Of a DNA stretch of 64,000 nucleotides, positions 1 to 12,098 are shown piece after piece. Position 1 is the first letter of the stretch. Each line of letters starts with the position of its first letter. A program made the position numbers and the translations under genes. The notes below the pieces were generated by a model. It searched no databases, had not been told where the DNA came from, and saw only the letters and a list, made by a program, of their open reading frames with translations. This DNA comes from Whalleya microplaca. Taxonomy: Eukaryota > Ascomycota > Sordariomycetes > Xylariales > Xylariaceae. The stretch spans positions 124,001-188,000 of the forward strand of contig MU385717.1 of NCBI GenBank assembly GCA_022497155.1, read 5' to 3'.

Positions 1-541
1 GGTCATAGTTTTCAAGTTTCGAGAAAGGTTTGCTGTAAGAATGAATATGAAATAAAGTTATTTCTCTACACAAATGGCAATTGCTAAGAAATAACGAGGT
101 TGGCACTTTTAGGGATTTATCCTGGTAAATTTTAGATATTCAATGATTCGCGGCCAAGGCTCCGACATGTTTCACTTCTCATTATATACCTAAGAACCTG
201 CTAGAGGATTTAGATCTTGGCTCTCTCTGTTGACAAGAAATCCTGCATTCTTTGTAAAGTTTCTTTATATACTTAGGCAATGTAGAAACAATGGTTCGCA
301 TATCTAGCTGCTAATATGTTAGCACTGAGGCTGGCATCCGACAGAGAGTTGGAGCAGCGTTCGCTGCTAATATTAACCAGCTTGAAATCATGCGTAAGTC
401 TTGTCACAATGATATCAAACCAGTGTATTACTCAGATATTTTGTCTATCCAGATATAGCTTTGGTAATATTTTATTGAGAACATTTTACTTGGGAATGAC
501 ATATGTATTATTTATTTTCAGATTCGGCTCCCAGTCCATCC
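1..541. other. Left-edge non-coding DNA
   Basis: AT-rich sequence with no recognisable gene. The only longer open frame (316-630, plus, 104 codons) has no family features and runs into the SINE-like element, so I do not call it a gene. Confidence 0.6.
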
Positions 542-555
542 TATACTTAGTCGTA
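542..555 (+). repeat. Left copy of a 14-bp direct repeat (putative target-site duplication)
   Basis: The 14 bases TATACTTAGTCGTA here recur exactly at 1044-1057. The match extends leftwards as CATC plus one mismatched base (537-541 against 1039-1043). Direct repeats of this length flanking an insert are typical of target-primed reverse transcription. Confidence 0.65.
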
Positions 556-1043
556 GCCTGGCAGCGTATTACGGTAGAGGGCGTAATGCGAGTGGGTTCG
601 AATCTTGTTGTGGTAAACTTTTTTCTTTAGGCTTTCGGCTATACGCCGGGTAATTATAATAGTGCGGTCTGAGCTATTTATGTAAGATCAGGGGTTTGCC
701 GTTAGCCCTAGCTACCACGGATCTGTCGCGTTACGATTACCTAATAAGGTCGAGGTCCCTGGCGTCGACCAGGTCCGCTAAATGTATTACTCCCTAACCT
801 GATATAGCCGATAGCGGATATTAGTAGCGCCGACGCGCCGCTAACGCCGCCCGAAAGGAAGTAATATACAAACAGGAACAGCGGAGGAGTAATATAAAAG
901 CAGGGGGGTAAAAGATTTTTATATCACGCAAAACGTTAGCTCTATCTCTAATAAGGTATTCTAACCGTCCCATACGCCATAAGGCGTCGCTATATATTTA
1001 GGTAGATAGCCCCTGGACGTTAACAAATTCATTATCATCATCA
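556..1043 (+). mobile_element. SINE-like retroelement, about 490 bp, tRNA-like head
   Basis: Three features support this. A perfect 14-bp direct repeat flanks the segment. The 5' part has a Pol III B-box match, GGTTCGAATC at 595-604, preceded by an A-box-like TTACGGTAGAGG at about 572-583. The 3' end (about 1030-1043) is a short ATC/TCA tail. The body has GC-rich patches unlike the flanks. The A-to-B box spacing is shorter than in a true tRNA, so this is not a functional tRNA gene. Fungal SINEs of similar size are known (for example Mg-SINE and Foxy). Whether this belongs to a named family cannot be decided without a repeat search. Confidence 0.6.
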
Positions 1044-1057
1044 TATACTTAGTCGTA
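1044..1057 (+). repeat. Right copy of the 14-bp direct repeat
   Basis: Exact copy of 542-555, lying immediately after the ATC-rich tail of the element. Confidence 0.65.
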
Positions 1058-1768
1058 CCTATATATGCACAAGAGGAGCGCCTCAAGGTTAATAAATAAT
1101 CGCCTATCACTTAAAGACATCAAAAGTCATATAATGATTACTCAGCTACTTAATATTTTGGCCCTGGCTAGAAGACTGTGTCAATTGAAATAGTATAGCA
1201 CATAAGGAGTTGACAGCCAGCAGTAGCCTTGCCTTATATGTCGCCTTTTAAAGGTACCCCCGTATACAGGTTGCATCTGACAACATCAATCAATATGAAA
1301 AAACACCGCGCCTTGGTTCCAGAAGTTGATATTTGGGGGTTCATAAACCTATTGGTTATGAGATGCATGTGTCATACCCCAGATGTAATGCCAATTCAGC
1401 TGCAATGCAGGACCTTTCGCCTTTAACTAGCTTTGGCAACAGCATTATGCCTACTTACGCCCAAAGGAAACACTATTGCCAGCGCTAGTATCTCACATGC
1501 CTATCTCTCAATCCAGTTCATGTAGATTGCGACGCCGCGCTGAATCTCACCCTGTTGACAGCCGCATATCTGTGTCACTCCACCTGTAGGTATCAATCGT
1601 TTCAGTGGGGGTTGGGACTCACCAGAAAAGGGGCAAAAATACCCTACATAATTAAGCGTAGCTATCCCCCAGCATCAAGGCTGTCTTTAAAGCTTGAGCG
1701 GCTGACTATGGGTAGCCCATGAGCGTACTACACTTAGTCGCTACTGCTACAAAACCGTTGAAAATTAC
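1058..1768. other. Intergenic, promoter side of the following gene
   Basis: No gene recognised. Contains a 65-codon frame (1229-1426) without family features. A further 9-bp match to the element's flanking repeat (ACTTAGTCG near 1731) is probably chance. Confidence 0.5.
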
Positions 1769-2592
1769 TTGATTCTAATAAGACGAATGATGACTTGTTT
1801 ACTACTTCTGGCTCTGTCCTTCGGAATTCTGTTGAATTTAACCATAGTCGAAGGCGCTACCACTATCTTGACATTTTCTGACCTCAATTGCACATCATTT
1901 AGACAGACACTGCAAGGTGCAGACGGGTTTCCCGATGGTGATTGTACGAATTTCGAGGACCAGGTTGCCACTCCATATAGCAGCTTTATGATAAACACCG
2001 TTGACTCAGGCTGTGGTGGTATGTTCCAAGCCCATTCTACCAAGTATCTACGTTTCGTCACCAAGTGGCTCATCATAATCGTCTTTTAGTTACCATATAC
2101 GGAAAGAACATAAATGAACTTAGTTGCTCGTCTGACATCAAGATACTTGCTCGTCAGGGGGTCTGTTACAATTCTACGTGGCAATACTACAGCGTGGATA
2201 GCTGCACATCCTTAGTTCCAACATCAAGCATACCCTCGAACTTGCCCTCAACCATCACCCCAACGCCGACGACTGCGGTCCCCTCTCCCTCTCCGCCTCC
2301 GAATGGTGTCAATGTGGCTGCAATTGCCAGTGGTGCAGCAGTTGGTGGCCTGGTACTTGCTATTATCATTGCGACGATGGCGTATTTCTTTTGGTGGCGG
2401 CCCAAAATGAGGGAACAGCGGGCTCAAGATGACCTTAACTCTGGGAGAGATGAAGAACTAAAAAATATCACGGTAGCAGAGCAGCGGTGGCCAGTTGAAG
2501 CACCATGGCAATCGGAGCGTCCTCATGAGATGTCCCCCGACCACATTGTAGAAGCACCCGATCAGCCCCGCCTGCATGAGATGCTGGCTTAA
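1769..2592 (+). CDS. Hypothetical type I single-pass membrane protein with signal peptide
   Basis: Two exons, 1769-2018 and 2090-2592, join across a 71-nt intron (GTATGT...TTTTAG) into about 250 residues. The N-terminus is a strong signal peptide (a leucine-rich core after MMTC). A Cys-containing ectodomain follows, then a Ser/Thr/Pro-rich stalk (about residues 130-155) and one transmembrane helix (about 158-186) rich in Gly/Ala/Ile ending in FFWWRP. The acidic cytoplasmic tail of about 60 residues contains repeated HEM motifs. This order resembles fungal wall-sensor-like proteins (Mid2/Wsc type), but no defining domain is visible, so function is unknown. The start could instead be the Met pair at 1787-1792. 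The joined frame is consistent across the splice. Confidence 0.7.
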
Positions 2593-3227
2593 TTTACCGT
2601 GTCAAAGTGGAGATGGGCTATGGAGAGATATAAATTCAATTACAATTGCACGTTGGCGAATTCTTTTTATGTGAGGGGCATGGGAATTGGTACATAGCAT
2701 GAGTCAATACTGGGGGACTGGTGTAAGTATTTACCTTGAGTGGAGATCGAAGCTGAGATGGAAAGGCAATTGATCCTGTGACAGGTGCTCCGTGGGATAA
2801 TGTACGTTCTCGTTTTCGACGACTCAAATAAGTATGAATGAAGCGATGTATCTTGTTCCTAAGGCTGCTTATCTCACGAAACAGGAGACTGCGGCTGATC
2901 CGCGGCGTAGGCCTCAGCTATGTATGCTGGTGTTACCATTAATCGCTACAAGAGCCTAAAATGATGTTTCTAATTATATCCACCATACACGCACACTGCT
3001 CGATATTAACGGACGCCTACGACGCCGAGGTGGCGGTCACTGCCCCTTTATTCCAACTGAGAGTCGCCGCATTTGGAAGCCATGGCATTAGGACTCTCAT
3101 TCATGCTCATCTACCAAAACTTATAAAATGAGGCAGCTTTGCCAGTTCCTTGACACTCACGAATTTCCTTGACAAGCTATTTGCTAGTACTCGTCCCAGC
3201 ACGCTCTGCCAGTTTTTAGATCCCTCA
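2593..3227. other. Intergenic between two convergently oriented-free plus-strand genes
   Basis: Holds the 3' flank of the membrane-protein gene and the 5' flank of the chitosanase gene. No other gene, RNA or repeat recognised. Confidence 0.5.
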
Positions 3228-4158
3228 ATGTCTCTCAAGATCAACCTACTAAGTCTCTCCTTGCTCTTGGGTTCGTCCCTAGCAAGGGACGTTCCCTCGA
3301 ACATCCAAAAGCTGTACAAGGATATCAAGTCACAAGGCCAATGTAACAACAAGTTAGCCTCAGGCTTCTATAGCACTGAGGAGGGCGATAACAGTAAGTA
3401 GCCATCCAGTTAGATCATTTCATCTGATATATAACCGACAACGATTCAGACTTCAGCTACTGTGGCGACCGGTTGAAAACCTCCAATATAATCTACATTC
3501 AGGGAACGGGCGGACAGTTCACCAACATGGACATCGACTGCGACGGTACGCAAGGCAGCGCCGCTGACGACGGACGCTGCGGAAATTCCGGGGACACGCA
3601 ATCAATCACGTCCTTTGCCGACACCGTGGCAGGGTACAACCAAGGTATCAAGGATCTGGACGCCAACATTCACCCTTATGTAGTCTTCGGAAACTCCGGT
3701 TCTAAGAATGGCTATAAGACGTTCGATCCGACCAAATATGGCATTAAGCCATTGAGCGTGATGGCCGTCGTATGCGGTGATCAATTGGTAAGAAAACATA
3801 ACATCCCTTGCCTCAGGAAAACGCCAAGATAGCCAATCTCCGGTTTCAATTAGATCATTTAAAAGACTAAGCAACTGACTATCACAAGGTCTACGGAATC
3901 TGGGGCGACGAGAATGGTGCTGATGGCGATAAGGCTGTCGTCGGGGAGGCATCTATCTCGCTCGCGACTAAGTGCTACGGCACGTCCATGAATGGAAACA
4001 ACGGCCACGACGAGAACGACGTGCTTTATATTGCTTTCGTGGGCCAAAATGCGGTTCCTGGGGCAGGCGGGGCAAAATGGGCTGCAAAGAACTTTAATGA
4101 GTTCGAGTCTAGCATCGAGAAGCTAGGAGACAAACTCATTGGGGGTATTAGCACTTGA
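3228..4158 (+). CDS. Fungal chitosanase, glycoside hydrolase family 75, secreted
   Basis: Three exons (3228-3393, 3450-3787, 3889-4158) give 257 residues, normal for GH75. Residues 1 to about 19 form a signal peptide ([19 protein letters not shown]). The mature protein has family motifs including CGDRL, DIDCDG and PYVVFGN, and the catalytic stretch YGIWGDENG...VGEAS. By my numbering its acidic residues are Asp175 and Glu188, the pair I recall being reported as essential in the Fusarium solani enzyme. The protein should endo-hydrolyse chitosan outside the cell. Introns are GTAAGT...CAG (56 nt) and GTAAGA...AAG (101 nt), with the CTAAG/CTGAC branch region near 3867. The start is chosen because it opens directly on the signal peptide. 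Confidence 0.92.
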
Positions 4159-4381
4159 AAATATCAGGACGAACATTTCTATACTTTCTTAGAGTTTGTG
4201 AGACTTCTTTATTATTATTGGAAACGTAGTTTTAGACGTTTACAAATATAGAAGAGCAATTTTGACCCTAATTAGGCCTTGGAGTGTTTCCTAGACGGAG
4301 TAGAAGGGCCAGGAACATCGCGACTCCCTTTCAATTTCCTGCTATAAAAGAAGCAAATGTTTTCCATAAAATATGATTCTT

Positions 4382-7288
4382 CTATACAAGCGTCGCGATG
4401 ATATTCGCTGCCGCAATAATAGCATCTGCCGTCTTCTGCACGAACTCGGCTGCGAGCGTCGAGTTACCAGCTACAACTGCCTCAGTTATGCCTGGGAAAG
4501 TGGTTGCCGCATAGCCTAGACGATATCAATTAATGAAAAAACCCCTCAAAATTGGAATCATGCGAAAGACAAACCAGTATCTACTCCGGGTGCGAATATT
4601 AGATGCTTATAAAACTCGCGGTCCGGCAATCCTCCCTGAGAAACGAAGCCTCGTTGAAAATCTCTATACTTGTGGTTCACTAGCGTAGACAAGCTTGCAT
4701 CTCCCGTCTCTATCGCTTGTTGTTCGAGGGTCTCCACGTCTGTTGCAGCCGTTGTAAATTCGTCTATGGCGCTCCGCAATGCAGAAGTATCTAAGTCCTC
4801 TGAGGTGGAGTCGATTGTAGAGAGCAGGTCCTCGTAGTAACTGTCTAGCTGCGTGGCATAATTCGGCAAGTCAAACTGTATCACGTCTGAATTGGCAAGG
4901 TCATAAGCTAAGAGAGTGAGATACTAAGAAAACAGTCAGTGTTACGTCATACTGAGAAGGGGCTGGCAACTCATCGCACTTGACACATAGATTTATGAGC
5001 CAGAAAGCTTGGATCGCCAAAGGTCGACATCCACTACCGACACATTGTTAGCCATAGTTCATTGGTAGGTTCCGAGGTATAACCTGGTCTTAAGATATGC
5101 CCATTAATTATAGCTAGGTCGTTCAAAAGAAACCCAGTTTTGATATATGGTAATCGACTTACATGATAGGAGTCGAAGTTGCTGTGATAATGGTAGACGG
5201 GATCTGTAGCACCCGGGTTTGAACCCATATCAATCTACTAATAGTCAGTTCAAGGCTGAATAGTCGTAATGAGACTTGACTTACCGCGCCAATTCCATTG
5301 TGGACGAAGGCTGTGTAGTCGCTGCCACTTCCCAATACACCAATCGAACCCCCAGTAGCTTCATACCAGACATCGTACATCGTGCGGTTTGTGTCCATCC
5401 AAGAGACTTTCTTCATCACATCGGTTGATAGTGCATGGAGCTCTGGGGTTGCTGAGATGTCAGGAAACGGACCAGCAGCACCGACATCGATATTCAAGTA
5501 CGATATAGCAGTATCCGTTAGCCAGGGTACATATTCCTCGACGAACTCGGTAGATCCAAGGAGTCCGTATTCTTCGGCATCCCAAGAACACAGCACAATG
5601 TTTCTTTTCGGCCGCCAGCCTTGATCCAGGAGTTTGCCGAATGCTTTGGCAAGTTCAACTATGATAGCAGTCCCGCTGTTGGGGTCAGCAGCACCTCCAA
5701 TAATCCATGCGTCTCGGTGGTTTCCAATGACAATGGTCTCATCTGCTATCGTTCCATTTATAATTCCAATGGGGTCCCATATCGGTGTGTATTCCGCTTC
5801 CATCAGATTGGACATGCTTAGAGTCGTACCAGGAGCAGGCCCAGTGCTATACGACACGTTTAATGCGCCTACCCACCCTGTCCGGTTCACTTCTTCGCCA
5901 GTTGTTCCATACCCATCGAGAGCAGCAAGAATAGGAATAGCATCAACATAGGAAATGGGGATAGAAGGAATCGTCGGCATAACTTTCAAGGGATCAGTTC
6001 GTGGTGAGCCTTCTTTGGAGGGATATCCGGGGGTCGTTGGGTCGCCTGGATATGTTGAAAGAAATTGCACACTCCCCCGCTGAACTGCAGTTGGGTTTCG
6101 TGCTGGTCCATCGGGGTAGGCCGCATATCCATTAGCTTCGGTGATGTTGCCATCATCGATAGTATCCGTGAAAATTATGACGCCAAGCATCCCGTGCTCT
6201 TGGGCATTCTTGACTACAGAATTCAAAGTCAGTGCTTATCGTTCCAGACAATTTGGCGATCCCAAGAGCCCCAAGTCCCGAACATACCGAAACAGGACGA
6301 ATGGGGCAATAGATAACTATACGTAATACTTACCCTTGAGACCCCTAAACGGTCCTCCATACTTGGCACTACTGCATATTAGCCTCTCATCTCAGAACTC
6401 AAAGTCTTCATTTCCAGAAATTATGCTCTATCTGTCTGTAGGCCGAATACAGTGAAGCACAAAGGTGAATAGATAAATATGCGACGTACTGTGAAGAGGT
6501 TAGCTGCTGTATGACGAAGCATATTTTGGGAAATAGCCAAAGAGCTGAGTGTTTAGAATCTCGATTCAGGGGATGCTCATACATACCATTGCAATTTTGC
6601 CCTCAAGTGGCACCCCAAGCTGGATCAGCCTATCAAAGTCGACTTGTTGACCCCGGCCAACGTAGACGAACTCCGTTTCTGCGCTTCCAGTGGCTGAATA
6701 GCCGTGAAACGTAGGTATCCGGTCTGGGTAGCTAGTCGCTATACACAATCAAGAGTCAGTAATTGCTTCTTTTCGGGGTTTCCGAAAATCCAAAGCCATG
6801 GCTCGGAGCGTCAGCTCTATATTAGATCTTGAACTAGGTGTAGGACCTAATACAGGCTGAAATATGAAATAAATAAATCCGAAATACATACTATCATCCT
6901 GGCTTAACACGGCCTCCTCTAAAGCTGGCTCATATATGCTTCCGTTGGCATAAGTCACAGTGAGAGACTTGTTGACCGGATAGTTCAGATAGACATCGTA
7001 AGAGATAATGCTCGAGTTCCAGCCGTTTTCACCAAATCGATCGGCAGTCCACTCTGCCATACTCAGATTCTTACCGGCAATATGATTGCCGTGGGTATAA
7101 TAGTAAGACCATTCTGATATAGTCGTGTTGGAGATGGCTTCAACAAGAGTTGTTTCCTCTGGATTAAGGGGCGACAGCGGAGTGTCCTGTCTTTCCGCTA
7201 GGATTCGACGAGAGAGACGCTCGTGCTGACACGCAGAGGTGCAAGTGAGAAGAAAGGCAACCGCCGCTTGAGCTTTCTTGCGCCACAT
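4382..7288 (-). CDS. Glutamate carboxypeptidase II-like M28 zinc metallopeptidase, secreted or vacuolar
   Basis: Exons on minus: 6892-7288, 6587-6738, about 6334-6385 (5' edge unresolved), 5285-6213, 5163-5234, 4980-5033, 4575-4923, 4382-4515; about 700 residues. The N-terminus is signal-like (MWRKKAQAAVAFLLT). The PA-domain part includes YVGRG and KYGGPFRGLKVKNAQ. The M28 core carries all di-zinc ligands of the family: His and Asp in GNHRDAW and GGAADPNSG, the catalytic Glu pair in DAEEYG, Asp in NIDVG, and His in YHYHSNFDS. The C-terminus is the transferrin-receptor-like dimerisation domain (DVIQFDLPNYA). It probably trims acidic dipeptides or propeptides. The exon 2/3 junction does not close in frame with a normal YAG acceptor; only a GAG acceptor at 6386 keeps the frame and adds a few residues. 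That may be a frameshift, so integrity is uncertain there. Confidence 0.85.
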
Positions 7289-10200
7289 ATTGATATTCCT
7301 ATATGAATGAATGGTCAGTATCAACAACAGATCGAGTTCGTTTTCCTTACCGCTATTTAATAAAAACGGCCAATGAGTCTAAATATAATAAAGTTTAAGT
7401 GTCGCGGAGGCCCCGGGATCAGTGCACCATCCGCAACCACCCAGCGAACCTAGTTGCCTAGCAGCCTAGGTCTTCTACAGAGCGAGTGGGGTATTGCATT
7501 GCCGATCCCATCCAATTGTCACGGCATGGACATGGATGATGACAGCCGCTCGCGGGGACGGAATGGTATTGACCTGCCACATTGGGCGTGATACTACGCT
7601 GTGGCAACGGTTCATATGCAATCGGTTATATTCATGTAGTATATCAACTTCTTGAGCGTGAATCAGGAGTTTTTGATATCGATCGTTGATATAAAGTTTC
7701 CAGGGTCACCTTAGGAATGTGTTGGTCTTCAATACTCAATAAGTACGATAAATAACTGCCTTCCGGGTAGCTTCCTAGCCAAGCCGCATGTCAGCACTAA
7801 GAGCCCGCTATTCTCAATAACTTCCTCTACTTGCTAATTAGCTAAGAATATGGACATGGCGTCAATCTATCTTGACCAAGAGTAATCCAGTCGATGAAGT
7901 CGAGATGTATTATGAACCACGGGTTTGATACTGCGTATCATGTCATAAGATGAATCACATAACAAGGAGAAATTCTTCGTAGTATTGACGAAGCCGCCTA
8001 TCACTAGTTACTATACAGTCTCTCATAGGTACAGCTGTCTGGCAGAATGAGGAAGACACTGGAAATCAGTTGCTACATTGAAGAAAATAGATGCCACGGG
8101 ATCTTCTGCAAAGTATGTCATCGCTACTAAGGGCATACTTCGCGGAACGGGATGGCTAAAATGACCGAGTAAACCTCAAACTAGTGAAACAACAGAGATA
8201 CCTACATCACGGTACATTACACTAGTAAACGGATGTACATCTCCTAATTAAACCATATCTATTCAAACTGCTATATGACTATTTAATAGTGTTATTGTCG
8301 CAGGATATATTAGGCCTTATTCCTGTACCGCAATAGTCGCGTCGTATCGGCAACGGTTATCAACTAAAGCCTGAAGGCGCTCTAACTCTTTTGAAGCTGT
8401 AATTAAATTCAGGTGCCCTCTTTCTTTATCTAGTCTAATTCAATTTAACTTTCAATAAGTTCGGCGGTTTCCAAACGGGGGCGGAGGCTGAAATCAAATA
8501 AAACTCAACTATTATGATAGCTTCAACAAGTGCTGTTGAAAGGTGTTAATAGATCGCTGGAAAAGCTACTTGTGTTAGCTCGAAAACTGTACCGCGGGAT
8601 ACGTACCAGGACTATCTAAATATAGTACTAGATTAAAATACAGTCATTTCAGCTATCGCGTTCACGGAATGAACAGTACACTGAAGCATTCACTAGGAAC
8701 CATGATAACCACACAGTTCCTAAGCTTTCAATGTTGCAGATATAGGTGGGGCTCACAGACCGGTTAATTTAATCTATATTGAGCTAGCACACACTCATTA
8801 CTAAAAATGTCTAGTATTTCAAAGGAGGTGCTTTAAGATATGCTAGAAAGAAAAGCAAAAATTCATTTGCTACATGTATCAGAGTTTTAACCAGAAGCTA
8901 TCTGTAAGGCTATCTGAGAGCCATGTTGATAATCTAGCGCAAGTAGTAGACTTTCCCTTATTTGCTTTATAGTTGTCCTCTTGCTGTGTAATCTCATGAA
9001 GCGTCCCTGTAACTTGCTCTATTCTTTATGTTCCTGGCCGTCTTGCTTAGTCATATGTGAAAAAGATATATTCAGTGAATTGCATATGGTATTATACATG
9101 AAAAAAAAAATTGTTTTGTTTTGGTTTGTTGAAAGAGCTGGATATGAGAAGAGGGCAGAAAATTTGATTTGTCGCATATGACTGTGCATATGACTGTGCA
9201 TCGTCGAAGTTGCAAGTGTTATCCCATGCTAACGATATCCGGGGTCGCCTGCAACTCTGCATAAGAATATTGCGTGTTATTGGCCAATAATTGCGGCGTA
9301 AATCCTGGCAGATCTAAGAATCTCTCATTTCAAAGTAAATAGACTTGAAGACATATTTTGACAATTTGGTCTCCAGTTCTTTGCTCTCCGTCATCTCAAC
9401 CGAAATCCACAGATATCAATGAAGATCATGGCTTCTGTGAACAATGCAGCCTTCTTTTTTTCCAAGCAAGCGCTTGGTCAACTCTTTTCCTCGGTGACGA
9501 CATTCTGCAGTACACTGGGTGAGACATGGGGAAAGAGACAGCTTCCATCACCCGAAGGTAGATACTTTTGGGAATCGCCTAAATTGCCGATTCCGTATAT
9601 ATCTCTGGAAAAAGCTTTCTGATGAGTTGTGACCAGCCCCAATCTGTTCATAGGCTTCGTGACTTGATGACGTCTGAAACTTCCTTGTTGGTTATCGAGC
9701 ATATAAAGGGTGATAGAAATAGGAAATGACGGGAGGAAAACTTGGCAATAAACTTCAAATAGGTGACTGACTTCGGAACAGGCAAGAGAAGTATATACCG
9801 GATATACCTTTTTAACTAAGTAAGCAGACTTCTACTTTATACTCTCTTATATTTCTATAGTTATATAGCAGCTGGACGTCATTCGTATATCCGGCTTTTA
9901 GTGCGAACAACTTCATTATAGCACCTACTTGAAACATGCGGTGAGGGGGAATATGACTTCTCCTCGTGGTCAAACCCATAACACACATTTATGAGCAAAT
10001 CACTTTATTCATGACAACAGAGGCAGAACTTTGCTGGAATCATTGTGCTAGGTACGTAGTTGGGTTGTTCATAACACATGCAAATGCCGCTTGTGGGACT
10101 ACCTAGGTACTAGTACACTGCACGTAGCCGTAGGTGCCTAGAGTCTACAAATTGTGACTCAATATATCACGAAAACAATGGACTTAAACAGTATCTAGTA

Positions 10201-12098
10201 CCGTATCGTACAACGAAATCTAGATTATGTTGGACGCGGAGTTCTAGAGGGCAAGCAATATCAGGTGGTGTTCCAGTAGTTACTGTCAAACGCGTGGTAG
10301 TCAAGGAATTGAAGCAATCAAGCGACAAACAGCCAGTACGGGGCTAGTAAATAGAGTGATCCAGCAGTGTAATTCTGTGATCCTTTGAATATCAAATTAG
10401 GAATTAATCAGCTATGTGCCGAGACATAGTGTATTAGAATGTAAGAAAGCATACGCGTCTAGCAGGGGACTTTTACAGCTACCACGGCTATCAGTTGGCT
10501 GTGCCAATCTGCATACATGTGGAATTGTACAACGTTAATCACAATCGTCAGAGTGTAACATAACACGAAAATTAGAGAGTCGTTGGGGTCACTCAAGGGA
10601 ATCACCCAAAATTGGATAGTACAATTGAGGAATATCGGGGATTCGTTAGCTGCGGAGATCTGTTTTGGCCCGAGAAGTTGTTGTCACGAAGTCTGGACCC
10701 GAATCTGTTTTATTTGTGCAAGCTGTATATTTGTGAATGCCCCTGCCGTGGGTTATTACCGACACAAGGGTATATTGGATACTGAGGAATCCGGTATTAC
10801 GATTGGACTCGCTAGTTTAGGCGAAGCTAAAAAGGCGGACTACATATAATGAAGCCATATACGATAGGCGTACGCTGTACGAAGTTACCCAAGGATATCA
10901 ACTCGTTGAGTTGAGGCTCTAAGCTGAAACCACCAGGCGAGAGCTGACCATGCACTTGCAGTAAACCAAGATCTCGGTAACGAGCACGAGACATTCGGAT
11001 CCCGACCTATTCCAATGTATCAATCCCGATCCAGGTACTTGGAATTGCGCTACGTTGCCACACCACGACACTTAGGCGCTTGGTAACATAAAACTTTCTT
11101 TCCATTTCACAACGCAACGTAGGACTATATAAGTAGCCAGAAACTCGAAACTGAATATTGTCGGGACCGTCTGTGTGATAGCGAACATTTGGGATATGTT
11201 CGGGCATCGTTTCATCATATTGGTACTAAAACTCAAAACCTACAGACAGGTCTACTTGCCTCTAGAAGTTATACCTAAGTTAGTAAGCCCTTAAAGTCTT
11301 ATTTAGAATATGAGTTCTAGAGAATCGCTACTTAATTCGCAACTACGAGACATGCACCGTCCAAGACCAATTGAATGATACGTTCTTCCTTGGGATTACT
11401 GATAGTGAAAACGCTACTACGGGTAGTTAGTAGTCATGAGCACGAGAGGGGACCACTGATATGAGTAGATGACTGCATAGGAGGACTTTCTTGTGTGATC
11501 TTTTTGTTTCTAAAATCATACTAATCATGATTACACCAGTTAGGTACACGTGCCATCACCCTGTACTATTGGCGGTTAGATTAATCCATGGAATAACTCA
11601 GAATGGTAACAGCCACAGTACGTGGTCAGCTCGACCATAGGCGTTACCTCGATTCATAGCTAAACGTTTTAGGGGGGTCTCAGTTGACTAAGGGTCTTAG
11701 AAAGTTACCGACTTATAATGATAGCCAATAGGACTCAATGCCGGCTTATTACTTGGATTCCCCGAAATACACGGACTACGGACCTACACATCCGAGACTA
11801 TTTTGTTACAGAGCCTTCAATATAGCAGACTACAGCAATATGAGAACTGCACCTAAACTTACAAAGTGGGAAATTTCATTCTGTAGGTTGACTGATTAAT
11901 GCGAAATTTATTATACTAGTTAGTGAGGATATACATGAGTTACTAATTACGTATCTCCATATAAGACTGACATCCCTAGTACATGTGCTTCACAATCATT
12001 GAAGGAACCACCACGTTGATATATTGACTTAACTTAGTCGAACCTTCTACCTCAATTGTCAGATTAGATTATAGGCACACTGCATATAACCTAACAGA
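7289..12098. other. Gene-free AT-rich block (about 4.8 kb)
   Basis: No gene recognised on either strand. Open frames here are short (60-90 codons) and lack family features, for example 9419-9622 and 10583-10849. There is a 12-bp tandem repeat of CATATGACTGTG near 9175-9201 and one TACCTAGGTA palindrome at 10100-10109. It may be old degraded repeat DNA, but I cannot assign a parent element. Confidence 0.55.

Noticed and set aside
556..625. Functional tRNA gene at the head of the SINE-like element
   Set aside because: A-to-B box spacing is too short and there is no closed acceptor stem; it fits a SINE head better.
1731..1739. Third copy of the element's flanking repeat
   Set aside because: Only 9 bp match and no insert-like boundary; compatible with chance.
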